Shown here one piece after another: positions 24,061-32,436 of a stretch of 56,341 nucleotides of DNA; position 1 is the first letter of the stretch, and every line of letters starts with the position of its first letter. Below the pieces are notes generated by a model, which did no database searches, was not told the DNA's origin, and saw only the letters and a list, made by a program, of their open reading frames with translations. The stretch is from Actinomycetes bacterium. GTDB taxonomy: Bacteria > Actinomycetota > Actinomycetes > Mycobacteriales > Mycobacteriaceae. Position numbers and translations under genes: made by a program. The stretch covers positions 1-56,341 of the forward strand of contig JAEXZY010000047.1 in assembly GCA_023404955.1 (NCBI GenBank), written 5' to 3'.

Positions 24061-25052
24061 CAGCCGGCCTGCTCGACTAGGGGCTCGGCAAGGACATCGG
24101 CGATGAAGCCGGCCACATCGCGCATCGCGGGTGCTGCTTCGGGAGTGAGACGGGGGAGGGCCTGGAAGACGTGGACCTGGTCGGGCCAGATCTGAAGGTG
24201 GGCCTCGCCGCCGGCAGCTCGAAGGCTCTCGGCGAGTGCGATCGCATCGCCGGCGAGCATTTCGGCTCCACCGGTCTGGATCAGTGCCGGGGGCAGCGTT
24301 CGACCCTGAGCCACCTCGAGTGTCAATCGGGGGTGCGTGGATTCGATTCCACGGCAATACAACTCGACCAGTCGGGCGGCGTCACGGGAGCGGATGGCGG
24401 GATCGGGGCGGGTGCGTTCCCGCTCTCGGGCCAACGCAAACGTGAGGTCGATGAGCGGTGACATCAAGACGATGCCCGCTGGGTGGCAGACATCGGGTTG
24501 CAGCAGGAGGTCGACGATGAGATGGCCGCCGGCCGAATCGCCGGCGATCACGGTGTGTTCGGGTGCGATGCCGTGCTCTCTGGTGAGCCACTCCCAGCCT
24601 CGTCGGACATCGTCGGCGGCAGTGGGGAATCGGTGCTGCGGTGCCAGCCGGTAGTCGATGCTGAAGACCGCGATTCCGGTCAGTCGGGACAACCAGGACA
24701 CCAGCCGCCGATGGGTGCGGGTCGAGCAGAGCGCGAAACCGCTGCCGTGCACGAAGTAGATCGCCCGGCTGGTGTCGCGGGGCACGCCGCGGCCCCACAC
24801 CCATTCGCCGACGACGCGCCCGCCGCCGGGGGTGTGGACATCGACGGGTTCTGTCCGGGTGCCGGCCAGCGAGGGACCGAAGGTGTCCATCAACCGGGCC
24901 ACGATCTGCCGCGAGGCCCATAGCCCCCATGGTTGATCGGGCGGAAGGACCAGAGTCAGCTGACGCAGGGTCAGGCCGGCGAGTGCGGCGGCACCGCGGG
25001 AGCGGTGGGAGCCGCGGTGGGATTCACGACGGGCGAGTTCGGCGGCGAACAT
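24060..25052 (-). CDS. Alpha/beta hydrolase of the hormone-sensitive-lipase (Lip) family
   Basis: A 330-residue esterase/lipase. The oxyanion motif is V-H-G-S-G-F (H-G-G-G in most relatives, here with Ser), the nucleophile elbow is A-G-D-S-A-G-G-H, and the late W-P-D-Q-V-H-V-F-Q supplies the catalytic His. M. tuberculosis LipR, next to the MymA monooxygenase, is the same type. It should cleave esters, possibly those made by the monooxygenase in this operon. I use the ATG at 25052 because a near-ideal promoter ends seven bases before it; a GTG at 25094 is an alternative that would run through that promoter. It is the first gene of a five-gene operon. Confidence 0.87.
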   Translation of the reverse strand: MFAAELARRESHRGSHRSRGAAALAGLTLRQLTLVLPPDQPWGLWASRQIVARLMDTFGPSLAGTRTEPVDVHTPGGGRVVGEWVWGRGVPRDTSRAIYFVHGSGFALCSTRTHRRLVSWLSRLTGIAVFSIDYRLAPQHRFPTAADDVRRGWEWLTREHGIAPEHTVIAGDSAGGHLIVDLLLQPDVCHPAGIVLMSPLIDLTFALARERERTRPDPAIRSRDAARLVELYCRGIESTHPRLTLEVAQGRTLPPALIQTGGAEMLAGDAIALAESLRAAGGEAHLQIWPDQVHVFQALPRLTPEAAPAMRDVAGFIADVLAEPLVEQAG

Positions 25053-25088
25053 TGGATGGATACAACATCGAATGCTGACATTTGTCAA
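25053..25088 (-). promoter_or_regulatory. Strong sigma-A-type promoter of the monooxygenase operon with a TGACA dyad
   Basis: On the minus strand, TTGACA (25088-25083) and TTGTAT (25065-25060) are separated by exactly 17 bases, and the ATG follows seven bases later, so the transcript is probably leaderless. A perfect inverted repeat TGACA-TT-TGTCA (25076-25087) covers the -35 and part of the spacer. A regulator bound there could repress or activate. MerR proteins typically bind within the -35/-10 spacer; the downstream MerR gene is the obvious candidate. Confidence 0.7.
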
Positions 25089-25157
25089 TGACACTATTCG
25101 TCGATGGCAGATCGAGATTGGTTGACGATGTCGGTGGGTGGGTGTTTACTGGCGAAG

Positions 25158-25173
25158 TCGAACAAACATTCGA
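25158..25173 (+). promoter_or_regulatory. LexA (SOS) box upstream of imuA'
   Basis: TCGAAC-AAAC-ATTCGA matches the mycobacterial SOS consensus TCGAAC-N4-GTTCGA at 11 of 12 specified bases. It lies 22 to 55 bases before the candidate starts of imuA'. LexA bound here would keep imuA'-imuB off until DNA damage. Confidence 0.88.
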
Positions 25174-25227
25174 ACACGGGATGAGGCTGATGATGTGCAC
25201 GGTGCAGTTGTGACAGGGGTGAAGGTG

Positions 25228-25890
25228 GTGGATCGCGCCCCTGTCACCCGTGCTGAACAGCTAGAACAGCTCCGTCGGCAGATGGCGTCGGTGTCGGGAA
25301 AGGTGGGCGCCCGCCGCCGGCCCGCACCCGCGGCGGCGGCTCCGGCGCAGGTGTCTGAGCCCTCAGATTCTTTGCTGGAGGTGTCGGATCTGGGCGTGCT
25401 GCCACGGGGAACCGTGGCGGTGGTATCGGGTGCGCGGTCGCTGGAGTTGAAGATCATCGCCGCCGTGACGGCCGAGGGAGGCCACGTCGCGATCATCGGC
25501 CAGCCGGACGTGGGCCTGCTCGCGGCGGTGGAGATGGGGGCGGATCTGAGCCGGATCGCCGTGATCCCCGAACCGGGGGCCGATCCGGTCGAGGTGGCCG
25601 CGGTGCTGATGGACGGGATGGACCTGGTGGTTCTCGGCCTGGGGGGCCGATCGGTGCCGCCGTCGCGGGCCAGGGCGGTGGTGGCTCGTGCGCGCCAGCG
25701 GGGGTGCACGCTGCTCGTCACCGACGGCACCTGGCAGGGTGCCTCCGCTCGGCTGGAGGCCACGGTCAGCGGTGTCGACATCGCCGGTCCGGGAGGTGGG
25801 GCGCCCGTCCCGGGTTGCGGACGAATCAGCCGGGTGCGGCTGGCGACGCGAGCCCGGGGGCGGTTGGCCGGGCGGGTGGTGAACGGCTAA
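25228..25890 (+). CDS. imuA': Mutasome accessory protein ImuA'
   Basis: About 220 residues with a RecA-like core but no good Walker A motif (L-P-R-G-T-V-A-V-V-S-G-A at about 60). In M. tuberculosis ImuA' (Rv3395c) joins ImuB and DnaE2 in damage-induced translesion synthesis and mutagenesis. The conserved start of the protein is around A-P-V-T-R-A-E-Q-L-E-Q-L-R-R-Q-M. I chose the GTG at 25228, which has AGGGG eight bases before it; GTGs at 25195 and 25210 are in frame, and 25195 would fit a leaderless transcript. All follow the LexA box. imuB begins on the base after its stop codon. Confidence 0.88.
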   Translation: MDRAPVTRAEQLEQLRRQMASVSGKVGARRRPAPAAAAPAQVSEPSDSLLEVSDLGVLPRGTVAVVSGARSLELKIIAAVTAEGGHVAIIGQPDVGLLAAVEMGADLSRIAVIPEPGADPVEVAAVLMDGMDLVVLGLGGRSVPPSRARAVVARARQRGCTLLVTDGTWQGASARLEATVSGVDIAGPGGGAPVPGCGRISRVRLATRARGRLAGRVVNG

Positions 25891-27474
25891 GTGTCCGCCT
25901 CCCGATCATCGGGCAGGGTGCTGGCGCTCTGGTGCATGGACTGGCCTGCGGTCGCCGCTGCCGCGGCGGCTGGTCTCCCGCCCACGGTGCCGGTCGCGGT
26001 CACGCTGGCCAACCGGGTGGTCGCGTGTTCGGCTGCGGCGCGGGCCGCCGGGGTGCGGCGCGGGATACGGCGACGGGAATCTCAAGCCCGCTGCCCGGAT
26101 CTGCATGTCGTCACCGCCGATCCGGCGCGCGACGCCCGGCATTTCGAGCGGGTGACCACGGCCGTCGACGATCTCGTGCCCCGGGCAGAGGTGTTGCGGC
26201 CGGGCCTGCTGGCGCTGTCGGTGCGCGGTGCTGCCCGGTATTTCGGCTCGGAACAGGTGACGGCCGAGCGGCTGGTCGACGCCGTGGCCGCAGTGGGTGC
26301 CGAGTGTCAGGTCGGCATCGCCGACCAGCTGCCCACGGCCGTCTTCGCCGCCAGGGCGGGCCGCATCGTCGACCCGGGAACGGATGCGGAGTTCCTGTCG
26401 GAGTTGTCCATCAAGGCGTTGGCCACCGAACCCAGCCTGGCGTCCGGGACGCGCGCTGATCTGGTAGACCTGTTGTGGCGCATGGGTATTCGCACGATCG
26501 GTCAATTCGCCGAGGTGTCCCGCAGTGATGTGGCGTCCCGCTTCGGAGCCGATGCGGTGGTCGCCCACCAGTTGGCGCGCGGTGAGCCCGGTCGGGGCCC
26601 CTCGGGGCGGGAGCCCGACCAGGACCTCGACGTCGAGATGGACTGCGATCCGCCCATCGAGCGGGTGGACGCGGCGGCTTTCGCCGGGCGGGCGCTGGCC
26701 GGCAAACTGCACCGCAGCCTCGAGGCGGCGGGCGTGGGCTGTACCCGGCTGGCCATTCATGCCGTGACTGCGAACGGTGGTGAGCTCGAACGTGTTTGGC
26801 GATGCGCCGAGCCTCTCACCGAAGACGCCACCGCCGATCGGGTGCGCTGGCAGCTCGACGGGTGGCTGAACCGCCGGCGGGAGCAGGACCGTCCTGGGGC
26901 GCCGATCACGATGCTGCGACTGCGCCCGGTTGAGGTGGTCTCGGCCGAGGCGTTGCAGCTCCCACTGTGGGGCGGGATCGGGGAGGAGGACCGGCTGCGC
27001 GCACGACGGGCGCTGGTGCGGGTCCAGGGGTTGCTTGGTCCCGACGCGGTGAAAGTTCCGGTTCTCAGTGGGGGGCGGGGCCCGGCTGAACGGATCACCT
27101 TCACCCCGCTCGGCGACGAGCTCGTCCCCCGGGCCGACCCCGGGCAGCCGTGGCCCGGGCAGCTTCCCGAACCGTCGCCGTCGGTGCTGCTCGACGACCC
27201 GGTGGACGTGCTCGACGAGCGCGGGAACCCGGTGCGGGTCACCGCGCGAGGCTTGTTCTCCACCGATCCGGCCCAGCTCACCGCGCCTGGTCGGTCCGGT
27301 CGGCTGTCCTGGTGGACCGGACCGTGGCCGGTTGACGAACGATGGTGGGACACCGCGGCTGCCGGCAGCGGACGCACCGCACGTGCGCAGGTGCTGCTCG
27401 ACGGTGATCGGCAGGAGGCGCTACTGCTGTGCTATCGGCAGCGGAGGTGGTACATCGAGGGCCGATACGAGTGA
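25891..27474 (+). CDS. imuB: Inactive Y-family polymerase ImuB, mutasome hub
   Basis: A 527-residue Y-family polymerase homolog. The N-terminal palm starts V-L-A-L-W-C-M-D-W-P and lacks the acidic metal-binding pattern of active enzymes (D-x-D-x-F-F), as is known for ImuB. The beta-clamp motif Q-L-P-L-W-G lies near residue 352, the same hexapeptide recalled for M. tuberculosis, where it is needed for function. The C-terminal region contacts ImuA' and DnaE2. It starts with GTG immediately after the imuA' TAA, so translation is coupled. The partner dnaE2 lies about 11 kb downstream in this window. Confidence 0.94.
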   Translation: MSASRSSGRVLALWCMDWPAVAAAAAAGLPPTVPVAVTLANRVVACSAAARAAGVRRGIRRRESQARCPDLHVVTADPARDARHFERVTTAVDDLVPRAEVLRPGLLALSVRGAARYFGSEQVTAERLVDAVAAVGAECQVGIADQLPTAVFAARAGRIVDPGTDAEFLSELSIKALATEPSLASGTRADLVDLLWRMGIRTIGQFAEVSRSDVASRFGADAVVAHQLARGEPGRGPSGREPDQDLDVEMDCDPPIERVDAAAFAGRALAGKLHRSLEAAGVGCTRLAIHAVTANGGELERVWRCAEPLTEDATADRVRWQLDGWLNRRREQDRPGAPITMLRLRPVEVVSAEALQLPLWGGIGEEDRLRARRALVRVQGLLGPDAVKVPVLSGGRGPAERITFTPLGDELVPRADPGQPWPGQLPEPSPSVLLDDPVDVLDERGNPVRVTARGLFSTDPAQLTAPGRSGRLSWWTGPWPVDERWWDTAAAGSGRTARAQVLLDGDRQEALLLCYRQRRWYIEGRYE

Positions 27475-27481
27475 CATCTTT

Positions 27482-27512
27482 AGTTGCGCACAACTCAATT
27501 GCGCCCTATGGT
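27482..27512 (+). promoter_or_regulatory. ohr promoter with inverted-repeat operator
   Basis: TTGCGC (27484-27489) and TATGGT (27507-27512) are 17 bases apart. The perfect dyad AGTTG-CGCA-CAACT (27482-27495) covers the -35, and TTGCGC recurs at 27499-27504. Peroxide-sensing MarR-type repressors (OhrR) control many ohr genes through such dyads. No ohrR gene lies next to it here. Confidence 0.6.
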
Positions 27513-27548
27513 TCAAAGTGGCACGTTCACGCACCGAAAGGACGACGC

Positions 27549-27971
27549 ATGAAGACGCTCTACACCGCAGAGGCTCTCGCCACCGGGGAAGGCCGCGACG
27601 GCCACGGCCGGTCCTCAGACGGCCGGCTCGACTTCGATCTGGCCATTCCCAAGGAAATGGGCGGCAGCGGCAACGGCACCAATCCCGAGCAGCTCTTCGC
27701 AGTCGGTTACGCGGCGTGCTTCCACTCCGCGCTGCGCCTGGTCGGCCGCCAGGACAAGATCGACGTCTCGGATTCGGCTGTGGGCGCCCGGGTCTCGCTC
27801 GGTCAGCTCGACAACGGTGGATTCGGTCTGGCCGTCGAACTCGAGGTCACGTTGCCCAACGTCGACGCGGAGACCGCACGTCAGGTGACCGAGAAGGCTC
27901 ACCAGGTGTGCCCGTACTCCAACGCCACCCGCGGCAACATCGAGGTCAAGCTCACCGTCACCGACGACTGA
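27549..27971 (+). CDS. ohr: Organic hydroperoxide resistance protein (Ohr/OsmC family)
   Basis: A 140-residue thiol peroxidase that detoxifies organic and lipid hydroperoxides in the cytoplasm. The two catalytic Cys are Cys57 (G-Y-A-A-C-F-H-S) and Cys121 (H-Q-V-C-P-Y-S-N-A), and the N-terminal L-Y-T-A-E-A and N-P-E-Q-L-F-A-V motifs are as expected for Ohr rather than OsmC. GAAAGGAC precedes the ATG. The open frame upstream is promoter. It converges with iunH, and the two coding ends overlap by 14 bases. It is not part of the M. tuberculosis order at this place as far as I recall. Confidence 0.93.
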   Translation: MKTLYTAEALATGEGRDGHGRSSDGRLDFDLAIPKEMGGSGNGTNPEQLFAVGYAACFHSALRLVGRQDKIDVSDSAVGARVSLGQLDNGGFGLAVELEVTLPNVDAETARQVTEKAHQVCPYSNATRGNIEVKLTVTDD

Positions 27972-28992
27972 GCGTTCGGGCGAACCTGCCCACCCGATCG
28001 ATGAAGTGGTCGAAGAACGCTGGTGCATCGACCTCGACACCGATGAGTGCGTTGGGTTCGCGGCCCCAGTGGCCGCTCCAGTCGGCGATCGTCATGCCGC
28101 GCGTCAGCGTCCCGGTCAGCTCGACGTCGACAGGAGCGGCGCGGCAGGCGACCATGTCCGGGTCCAACGCCACCGCGGCGGCCAGCGGGTCGTGTAGATG
28201 GGCGAGGTAGCCCTCGCCCTGGTCGTAGTGGAACTCGAAGTAGAACCGCATCGCGTCCTCGAGCACCCGGATCACGGGATTGTCGGCCGTCGAGGCTGTG
28301 CCGCGCGCGTCGTGCACCGACATCGGCCCCGAGGGTGCGCCGGCCGCCTCGGCGAGCCGGCTCAACAACTCCGGGGTCATCGCGATGTTTTCGGTCACGT
28401 TGAGTCCCAATACGATCGGCAGCGCCGCAGCGCCGTTCCACGCGGTGAACACCTCGGCCGCCGACTCCGGATCGACGCTGGTGTTCCACTCCGCCACCGG
28501 GGTGGTGTTCCCGCGGTAGTCGAACGCCCCGCCCATGATCACCAGCCGGCGCAGCAATCGCGGCAGCTCCGGTTCGGCGCGCACCGCCAACGCGAGATTG
28601 GTCAGCGGGCCCGTGGCCAACCCGATCAGCTCGCCCGGATGGGCGCGCGCGGCCCGCACCCACGCCTGCGCGGCGTCGTAGTCGGTGAGGCTCGCAGTAG
28701 GGGTGGGTAGCTGGGCGTAGCCCAGTCCTTGCGGTCCGTGAGTGTCCTCGGCGGTGCGCAACGGCGTGGCCAGCGGCGCGTCCGCCCCCTTGGAGACCGG
28801 CACCCCGGTGACACCGCACAGCTCGAGCAGGCCGAGATTGTTCTCGCACACCTGCTGCACACCGACATTCCCCGCGGTCGACGCGATGCCCACCACCTCG
28901 GCCTCGGCACTGCCGAACAGGTACACCAGCGCCATCGCGTCGTCGACGCCGGTGTCGACGTCGCAGAACACCGGCAGGCGCGCCGCGCTCAC
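27958..28992 (-). CDS. iunH: Inosine-uridine preferring nucleoside hydrolase
   Basis: Hydrolyses nucleosides to base and ribose for purine/pyrimidine salvage. The 344-residue protein has the calcium-binding N-terminal signature D-V-D-T-G-V-D-D (about 11-18) and later conserved N-V-T-E-N and H-D-P-L-A-A-A-V motifs. It corresponds to M. tuberculosis IunH (Rv3393). The GTG start overlaps the stop of the acrA1 gene by four bases (GTGA), so it is translated from the same message. Confidence 0.93.
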   Translation of the reverse strand: MSAARLPVFCDVDTGVDDAMALVYLFGSAEAEVVGIASTAGNVGVQQVCENNLGLLELCGVTGVPVSKGADAPLATPLRTAEDTHGPQGLGYAQLPTPTASLTDYDAAQAWVRAARAHPGELIGLATGPLTNLALAVRAEPELPRLLRRLVIMGGAFDYRGNTTPVAEWNTSVDPESAAEVFTAWNGAAALPIVLGLNVTENIAMTPELLSRLAEAAGAPSGPMSVHDARGTASTADNPVIRVLEDAMRFYFEFHYDQGEGYLAHLHDPLAAAVALDPDMVACRAAPVDVELTGTLTRGMTIADWSGHWGREPNALIGVEVDAPAFFDHFIDRVGRFARTLSRR

Positions 28993-30986
28993 CAGTGCAC
29001 GCCGGGCACCAGTCGCACCGCCTGCTTCACCGGCCGCGGCACCCGTACCGAAGGCACTGTCCGCCGCGGTCGCCGAGACGGACGCGCCGGAACCGGCCGC
29101 TGCTCGGCGACCCCGCGGGCGGCCGGTGAATCCGGATAGCCCAGATACAGCTGGTGCAGTACACGCCGCGACAGCCGGGGCGTGAAATAGGTGCCGATGT
29201 CCGACAGGGTGCCGACCGGGGTGTCGATGCGCGGCGGCTTGTCGACCAGCCCGCGGACGACCATGGCGGCCGCGTGTTCTGCGGTGATCGGAGGCATCGG
29301 GTTGAGCCTACGGGACGGCGCGATCATCGGCGTGGCGACCAGCGGCATGTGGATGTTGGTGAAGGTGATGTGATCCGAAAGGGTCTCGGTACCAACGACT
29401 TCGGAGAACGCATCCAGGGCCGCCTTGCTGGGGATGTAGGCGCTGTACTTCGGACTGCCCGCTTGCACTCCCGCGCTGGAGACATTGACGACGTGACCGA
29501 ACTGCCGCTCGCGCCAGTGCGGGAGCAGGGCGAGCACCATCCGCACCGGCCCGAAGTAGTTGACGGCCATCACGCGTTCGTAATCGTGCAGCCGGTCCGT
29601 CGAGGCGATCACCGACCGCCGGATCGACCTGCCGGCGTTGTTGACCAGATAATCGACGTGCCCGAATTGCTCGAGGATGGCAGCGACGGTGTGCTCGACG
29701 GCGGCCGAGTCGGTGACGTCGCAACAGAACGCATGGGCCTGGCCGCCGCCGGCGCGGATCTCGGCGACCACCTCGTCGAGCGCGTCGGCGTTGCGGCCCA
29801 ACGCGAACACCGTGGCGCCGCGGGCGGCCACCGCGACCGCCGAGGCCCGTCCGATGCCGCTCGAGGCTCCGGTGATGATGACGTGCCGGCCGACCAGCGG
29901 ATCGTCGCGTCGCGCCCGGTTCGGGTCCAGATGCTGCGCCCAGTAGCGCCACAGCCGCGGCGCGTAATCGGCGAAGTGGGGCACGGTAATCCCGGTGTCG
30001 CGCAACGCCTCGTCGGTGTGCACGCGGGTGAACGTCGGCTCGAGCTCGACGACATCCAGGACCTCCGCGGGCAGGCCGAACTGCGTGGCGGCCATGTCTC
30101 GCAGCACTTTTGCCCGCCCACGGGCCTGCAGAACCGGGCTGGCCACGCTCCGTGGCAGTGACCCCACCAGCGTGGGCAGGCCGGCGGCCGGCGCCACAGC
30201 GCGGTAGATGCCGCGCAGCCCGATCGTCGTCGGCGCGGTCAAGTGGAAGGTTCGTCCGTCATACCCGTCGAGGTGGCTCAATTCCGTGATCGCGTCGACG
30301 ACGTAGTCGACGGGCACCAGGTTGGTGCGACCGGCCGCAGGCAGCATCATCGGGGTGAAGCGGGGCAGCGCCGCCAAGGCAGCCAGGATCGGGAAGAAGT
30401 AGTAGGGGCCGTCGACCTTGTCCATCTCGCCGGTCCGCGAATCGCCGACGACGACCGCGGGCCGATAGATGCGGTAGCGCAGCCCGGCGGCCGACCGCAC
30501 CAGCAGTTCGGCCTCGAACTTGGTCTGGTGGTACGGCGTCGGCAGCTGCTGCCCGACGTCGAGATCGTCCTCGGTGAACTCGCCGCGAAAGGTACCCGCG
30601 ACCGCGATCGAGGAGACGTGATGCAGGGTCGCGTCGAGGCGGCGGGCCAGCTCGATCACCGAGCGGGTGCCCTCCACGTTGGCGGCCCGCTGCTTCTCCT
30701 CGGGTGCGGTGATGTCGTACAGCGCGGCGTAGTGCATCACGTGGTCGATGCGGCCCAGCCGCGCGAGTTCCTCGTCGCCGATGCCGAGCGCGGGTGCCGT
30801 CAGGTCGCCCACCAGCGGTGACACCCGTTCGTCCCAGCGGGCCGCCAGCGTCGAGAACCGGTTCAGCGATTGCCGGCGGACGAGCACGTGCGCCGCTTCG
30901 GTGCCGGGACGGGCCAGCAGCCGGTCGACGAGATGACGTCCCAAGAACCCGGTACCGCCGGTAACGACATAGCGCATGCGGGACAT
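28989..30986 (-). CDS. acrA1: Two-domain fatty acyl-CoA reductase, AcrA1 (Rv3391)-like
   Basis: About 665 residues with two Rossmann domains. The N-terminal extended SDR (G-G-T-G-F-L-G near 12, Y-H-Q-T-K near 160) is of the thioester-reductase type. The C-terminal classical SDR has G-A-S-S-G-I-G near 380, N-N-A-G, and Y-S-A-Y-I-P-S-K. The tail is basic and Pro-rich. This matches M. tuberculosis Rv3391, reported as a fatty acyl-CoA reductase that supplies alcohols for wax esters under dormancy-like stress. I give the ATG at 30986; an ATG three codons later (30977, M-R-Y-V-V-T-G-G) is equally likely. It lies 66 bases after the P450 gene on the same strand and overlaps iunH. Confidence 0.9.
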   Translation of the reverse strand: MSRMRYVVTGGTGFLGRHLVDRLLARPGTEAAHVLVRRQSLNRFSTLAARWDERVSPLVGDLTAPALGIGDEELARLGRIDHVMHYAALYDITAPEEKQRAANVEGTRSVIELARRLDATLHHVSSIAVAGTFRGEFTEDDLDVGQQLPTPYHQTKFEAELLVRSAAGLRYRIYRPAVVVGDSRTGEMDKVDGPYYFFPILAALAALPRFTPMMLPAAGRTNLVPVDYVVDAITELSHLDGYDGRTFHLTAPTTIGLRGIYRAVAPAAGLPTLVGSLPRSVASPVLQARGRAKVLRDMAATQFGLPAEVLDVVELEPTFTRVHTDEALRDTGITVPHFADYAPRLWRYWAQHLDPNRARRDDPLVGRHVIITGASSGIGRASAVAVAARGATVFALGRNADALDEVVAEIRAGGGQAHAFCCDVTDSAAVEHTVAAILEQFGHVDYLVNNAGRSIRRSVIASTDRLHDYERVMAVNYFGPVRMVLALLPHWRERQFGHVVNVSSAGVQAGSPKYSAYIPSKAALDAFSEVVGTETLSDHITFTNIHMPLVATPMIAPSRRLNPMPPITAEHAAAMVVRGLVDKPPRIDTPVGTLSDIGTYFTPRLSRRVLHQLYLGYPDSPAARGVAEQRPVPARPSRRPRRTVPSVRVPRPVKQAVRLVPGVHW

Positions 30987-31052
30987 GCTCGCGCGCCGGT
31001 GGGCAAAGGTCAACACCCGGAGGTGAGCGCGGACTCCACCGCGGCCGGATGC

Positions 31053-32312
31053 CTAGAAGTTGCAGGGCATGCTGCGGATACCGTGGATGAAGTTGCCGAC
31101 CAGGTATTCGGGTTCGCCGGCCGAGATGTCGGGCAGCTGGTGCAGCAACTCACCGATGATCGCCCGCAGCTGCGCTCGAGCGAGGTTCGCGCCCAGACAG
31201 AAATGCACGCCGCCACCGCCGAATCCGACGTGCGGGTTGGGGTGACGGCCGAGGTCGAGACGCTCAGGGTGGTCGAACACCTCGGTGTCGAAATTGCCCG
31301 ACGAGTAGAACATCACGACCTTCTCGCCGGCGCTGATCGATTGCCCGGCGATCTCGGTGTCTTTGGCGGCCGTCCGGCGGAACGTCATCACCGGCGACGA
31401 CCATCGGACGAACTCCTCCACCGCCGTGCCGATCCGGTTGTCGAAGTCCTCCATCAGCCAGGCGCGCTGATCGGGGAAGTCGGTCAACGCCTTCAGGGCA
31501 TGGCTGGTGGTCTGGCGGGTGGTGTCGTTGCCGGCCACCGCGAGCAGCACGAAGAACGCCGCGACGTCGTTGTCGGACAACCGGTCCCCGTCCACCTCGG
31601 CGTTGACCAATGCGCTGAAGAGGTCGTCTCCCGGATTCTCGCGCCGTTCTGCGGCGAGTCGGTTGGCCACCTGATGGACGTACATCTGCGCTTCGAACAG
31701 AACCTCCAACGGCGGACGGCCCGCGAGGAAAACCGGGTCGGCCCAGGACACCATCGCGTCAGCGGAGTGGGCGATCTGTTGGCGCTCGGCCTCGGGGATG
31801 CCGACCATGTCCGACAGCGTGCGGATCGGCAGTTCCTTGGCGCAGTAGGTGACGAAATCCGCCCCACTACCCGCGGCGCGCAGCTCCTCGACGATCGTCG
31901 TGGCGTTGGCCTTGATCGAGTCTTCGATGCGGCGGACCTGCCGCGGGGTGAAGGCGGCGCTGACCAGCTTGCGCAGGAACGTGTGCCGGGGCGGATCCAT
32001 CGCCAGGAACGACTGCGACGCTTCCAGCAGTTCCTCCGGAACGCTCTCGAACAGCACGCCCTTGCCGGACAGGAACGTCTCGTTGTCCCGGCTGATCGCG
32101 ACGATGTCGTCACGGCGGGTGACCGCCCAGAAGCCGGGATCGTCGGGGTCGGCCATCAGCGAGTCCTCGACCGGGGGGTGCCAGCTCACGGGGCGCTCGG
32201 CGCGTAGCGCGGCGAACGCTTCCTCCCGTTGCCGCGCCGTGGTCGCCCAGAACGCGCGGGACGACAGATCGACGGGGTCGTACGGGCGGGGAGTGGCAGC
32301 TGTCGCGGTCAT
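31053..32312 (-). CDS. Cytochrome P450
   Basis: A 419-residue soluble P450. The haem-binding loop is G-F-G-G-G-G-V-H-F-C-L-G with the Cys ligand near residue 370; the I-helix carries A-G-N-D-T-T-R; E-E-F-V-R-W supplies part of the ExxR region. It should hydroxylate a hydrophobic substrate, with electrons from a ferredoxin encoded elsewhere. The subfamily was not resolved. The ATG at 32312 has GGAGG eight bases before it. The divergent TetR-type gene and two identical-core operators lie between, so it is probably repressed by that regulator. It heads a same-strand run with acrA1 and iunH, hinting at lipid oxidation. Confidence 0.94.
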   Translation of the reverse strand: MTATAATPRPYDPVDLSSRAFWATTARQREEAFAALRAERPVSWHPPVEDSLMADPDDPGFWAVTRRDDIVAISRDNETFLSGKGVLFESVPEELLEASQSFLAMDPPRHTFLRKLVSAAFTPRQVRRIEDSIKANATTIVEELRAAGSGADFVTYCAKELPIRTLSDMVGIPEAERQQIAHSADAMVSWADPVFLAGRPPLEVLFEAQMYVHQVANRLAAERRENPGDDLFSALVNAEVDGDRLSDNDVAAFFVLLAVAGNDTTRQTTSHALKALTDFPDQRAWLMEDFDNRIGTAVEEFVRWSSPVMTFRRTAAKDTEIAGQSISAGEKVVMFYSSGNFDTEVFDHPERLDLGRHPNPHVGFGGGGVHFCLGANLARAQLRAIIGELLHQLPDISAGEPEYLVGNFIHGIRSMPCNF

Positions 32313-32368
32313 GAGTGGAACCTCCATCCGTATGACGCCGGTCACAGCACTGCGTCACGCTGACGGTA

Positions 32369-32404
32369 TGTCTAGACACCATGTCCAGTCAAGCCGTCTA
32401 GACA
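32369..32404. promoter_or_regulatory. Paired TetR operators between the P450 gene and its divergent regulator
   Basis: Two copies of the palindrome GTCTAGAC, at 32370-32377 and 32396-32403, are 26 bases apart. The first extends to TGTCTAGACA. Each is followed by AC, one variable base, and ATGT, so the sites are also direct repeats of about 18 bases. They sit in the gap between the P450 start (32312) and the TetR start (32437), as expected for a repressor that controls both genes. Confidence 0.8.
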
Positions 32405-32436
32405 CGATGTGCAGTGCCGATGCGATACTTGCGGTC

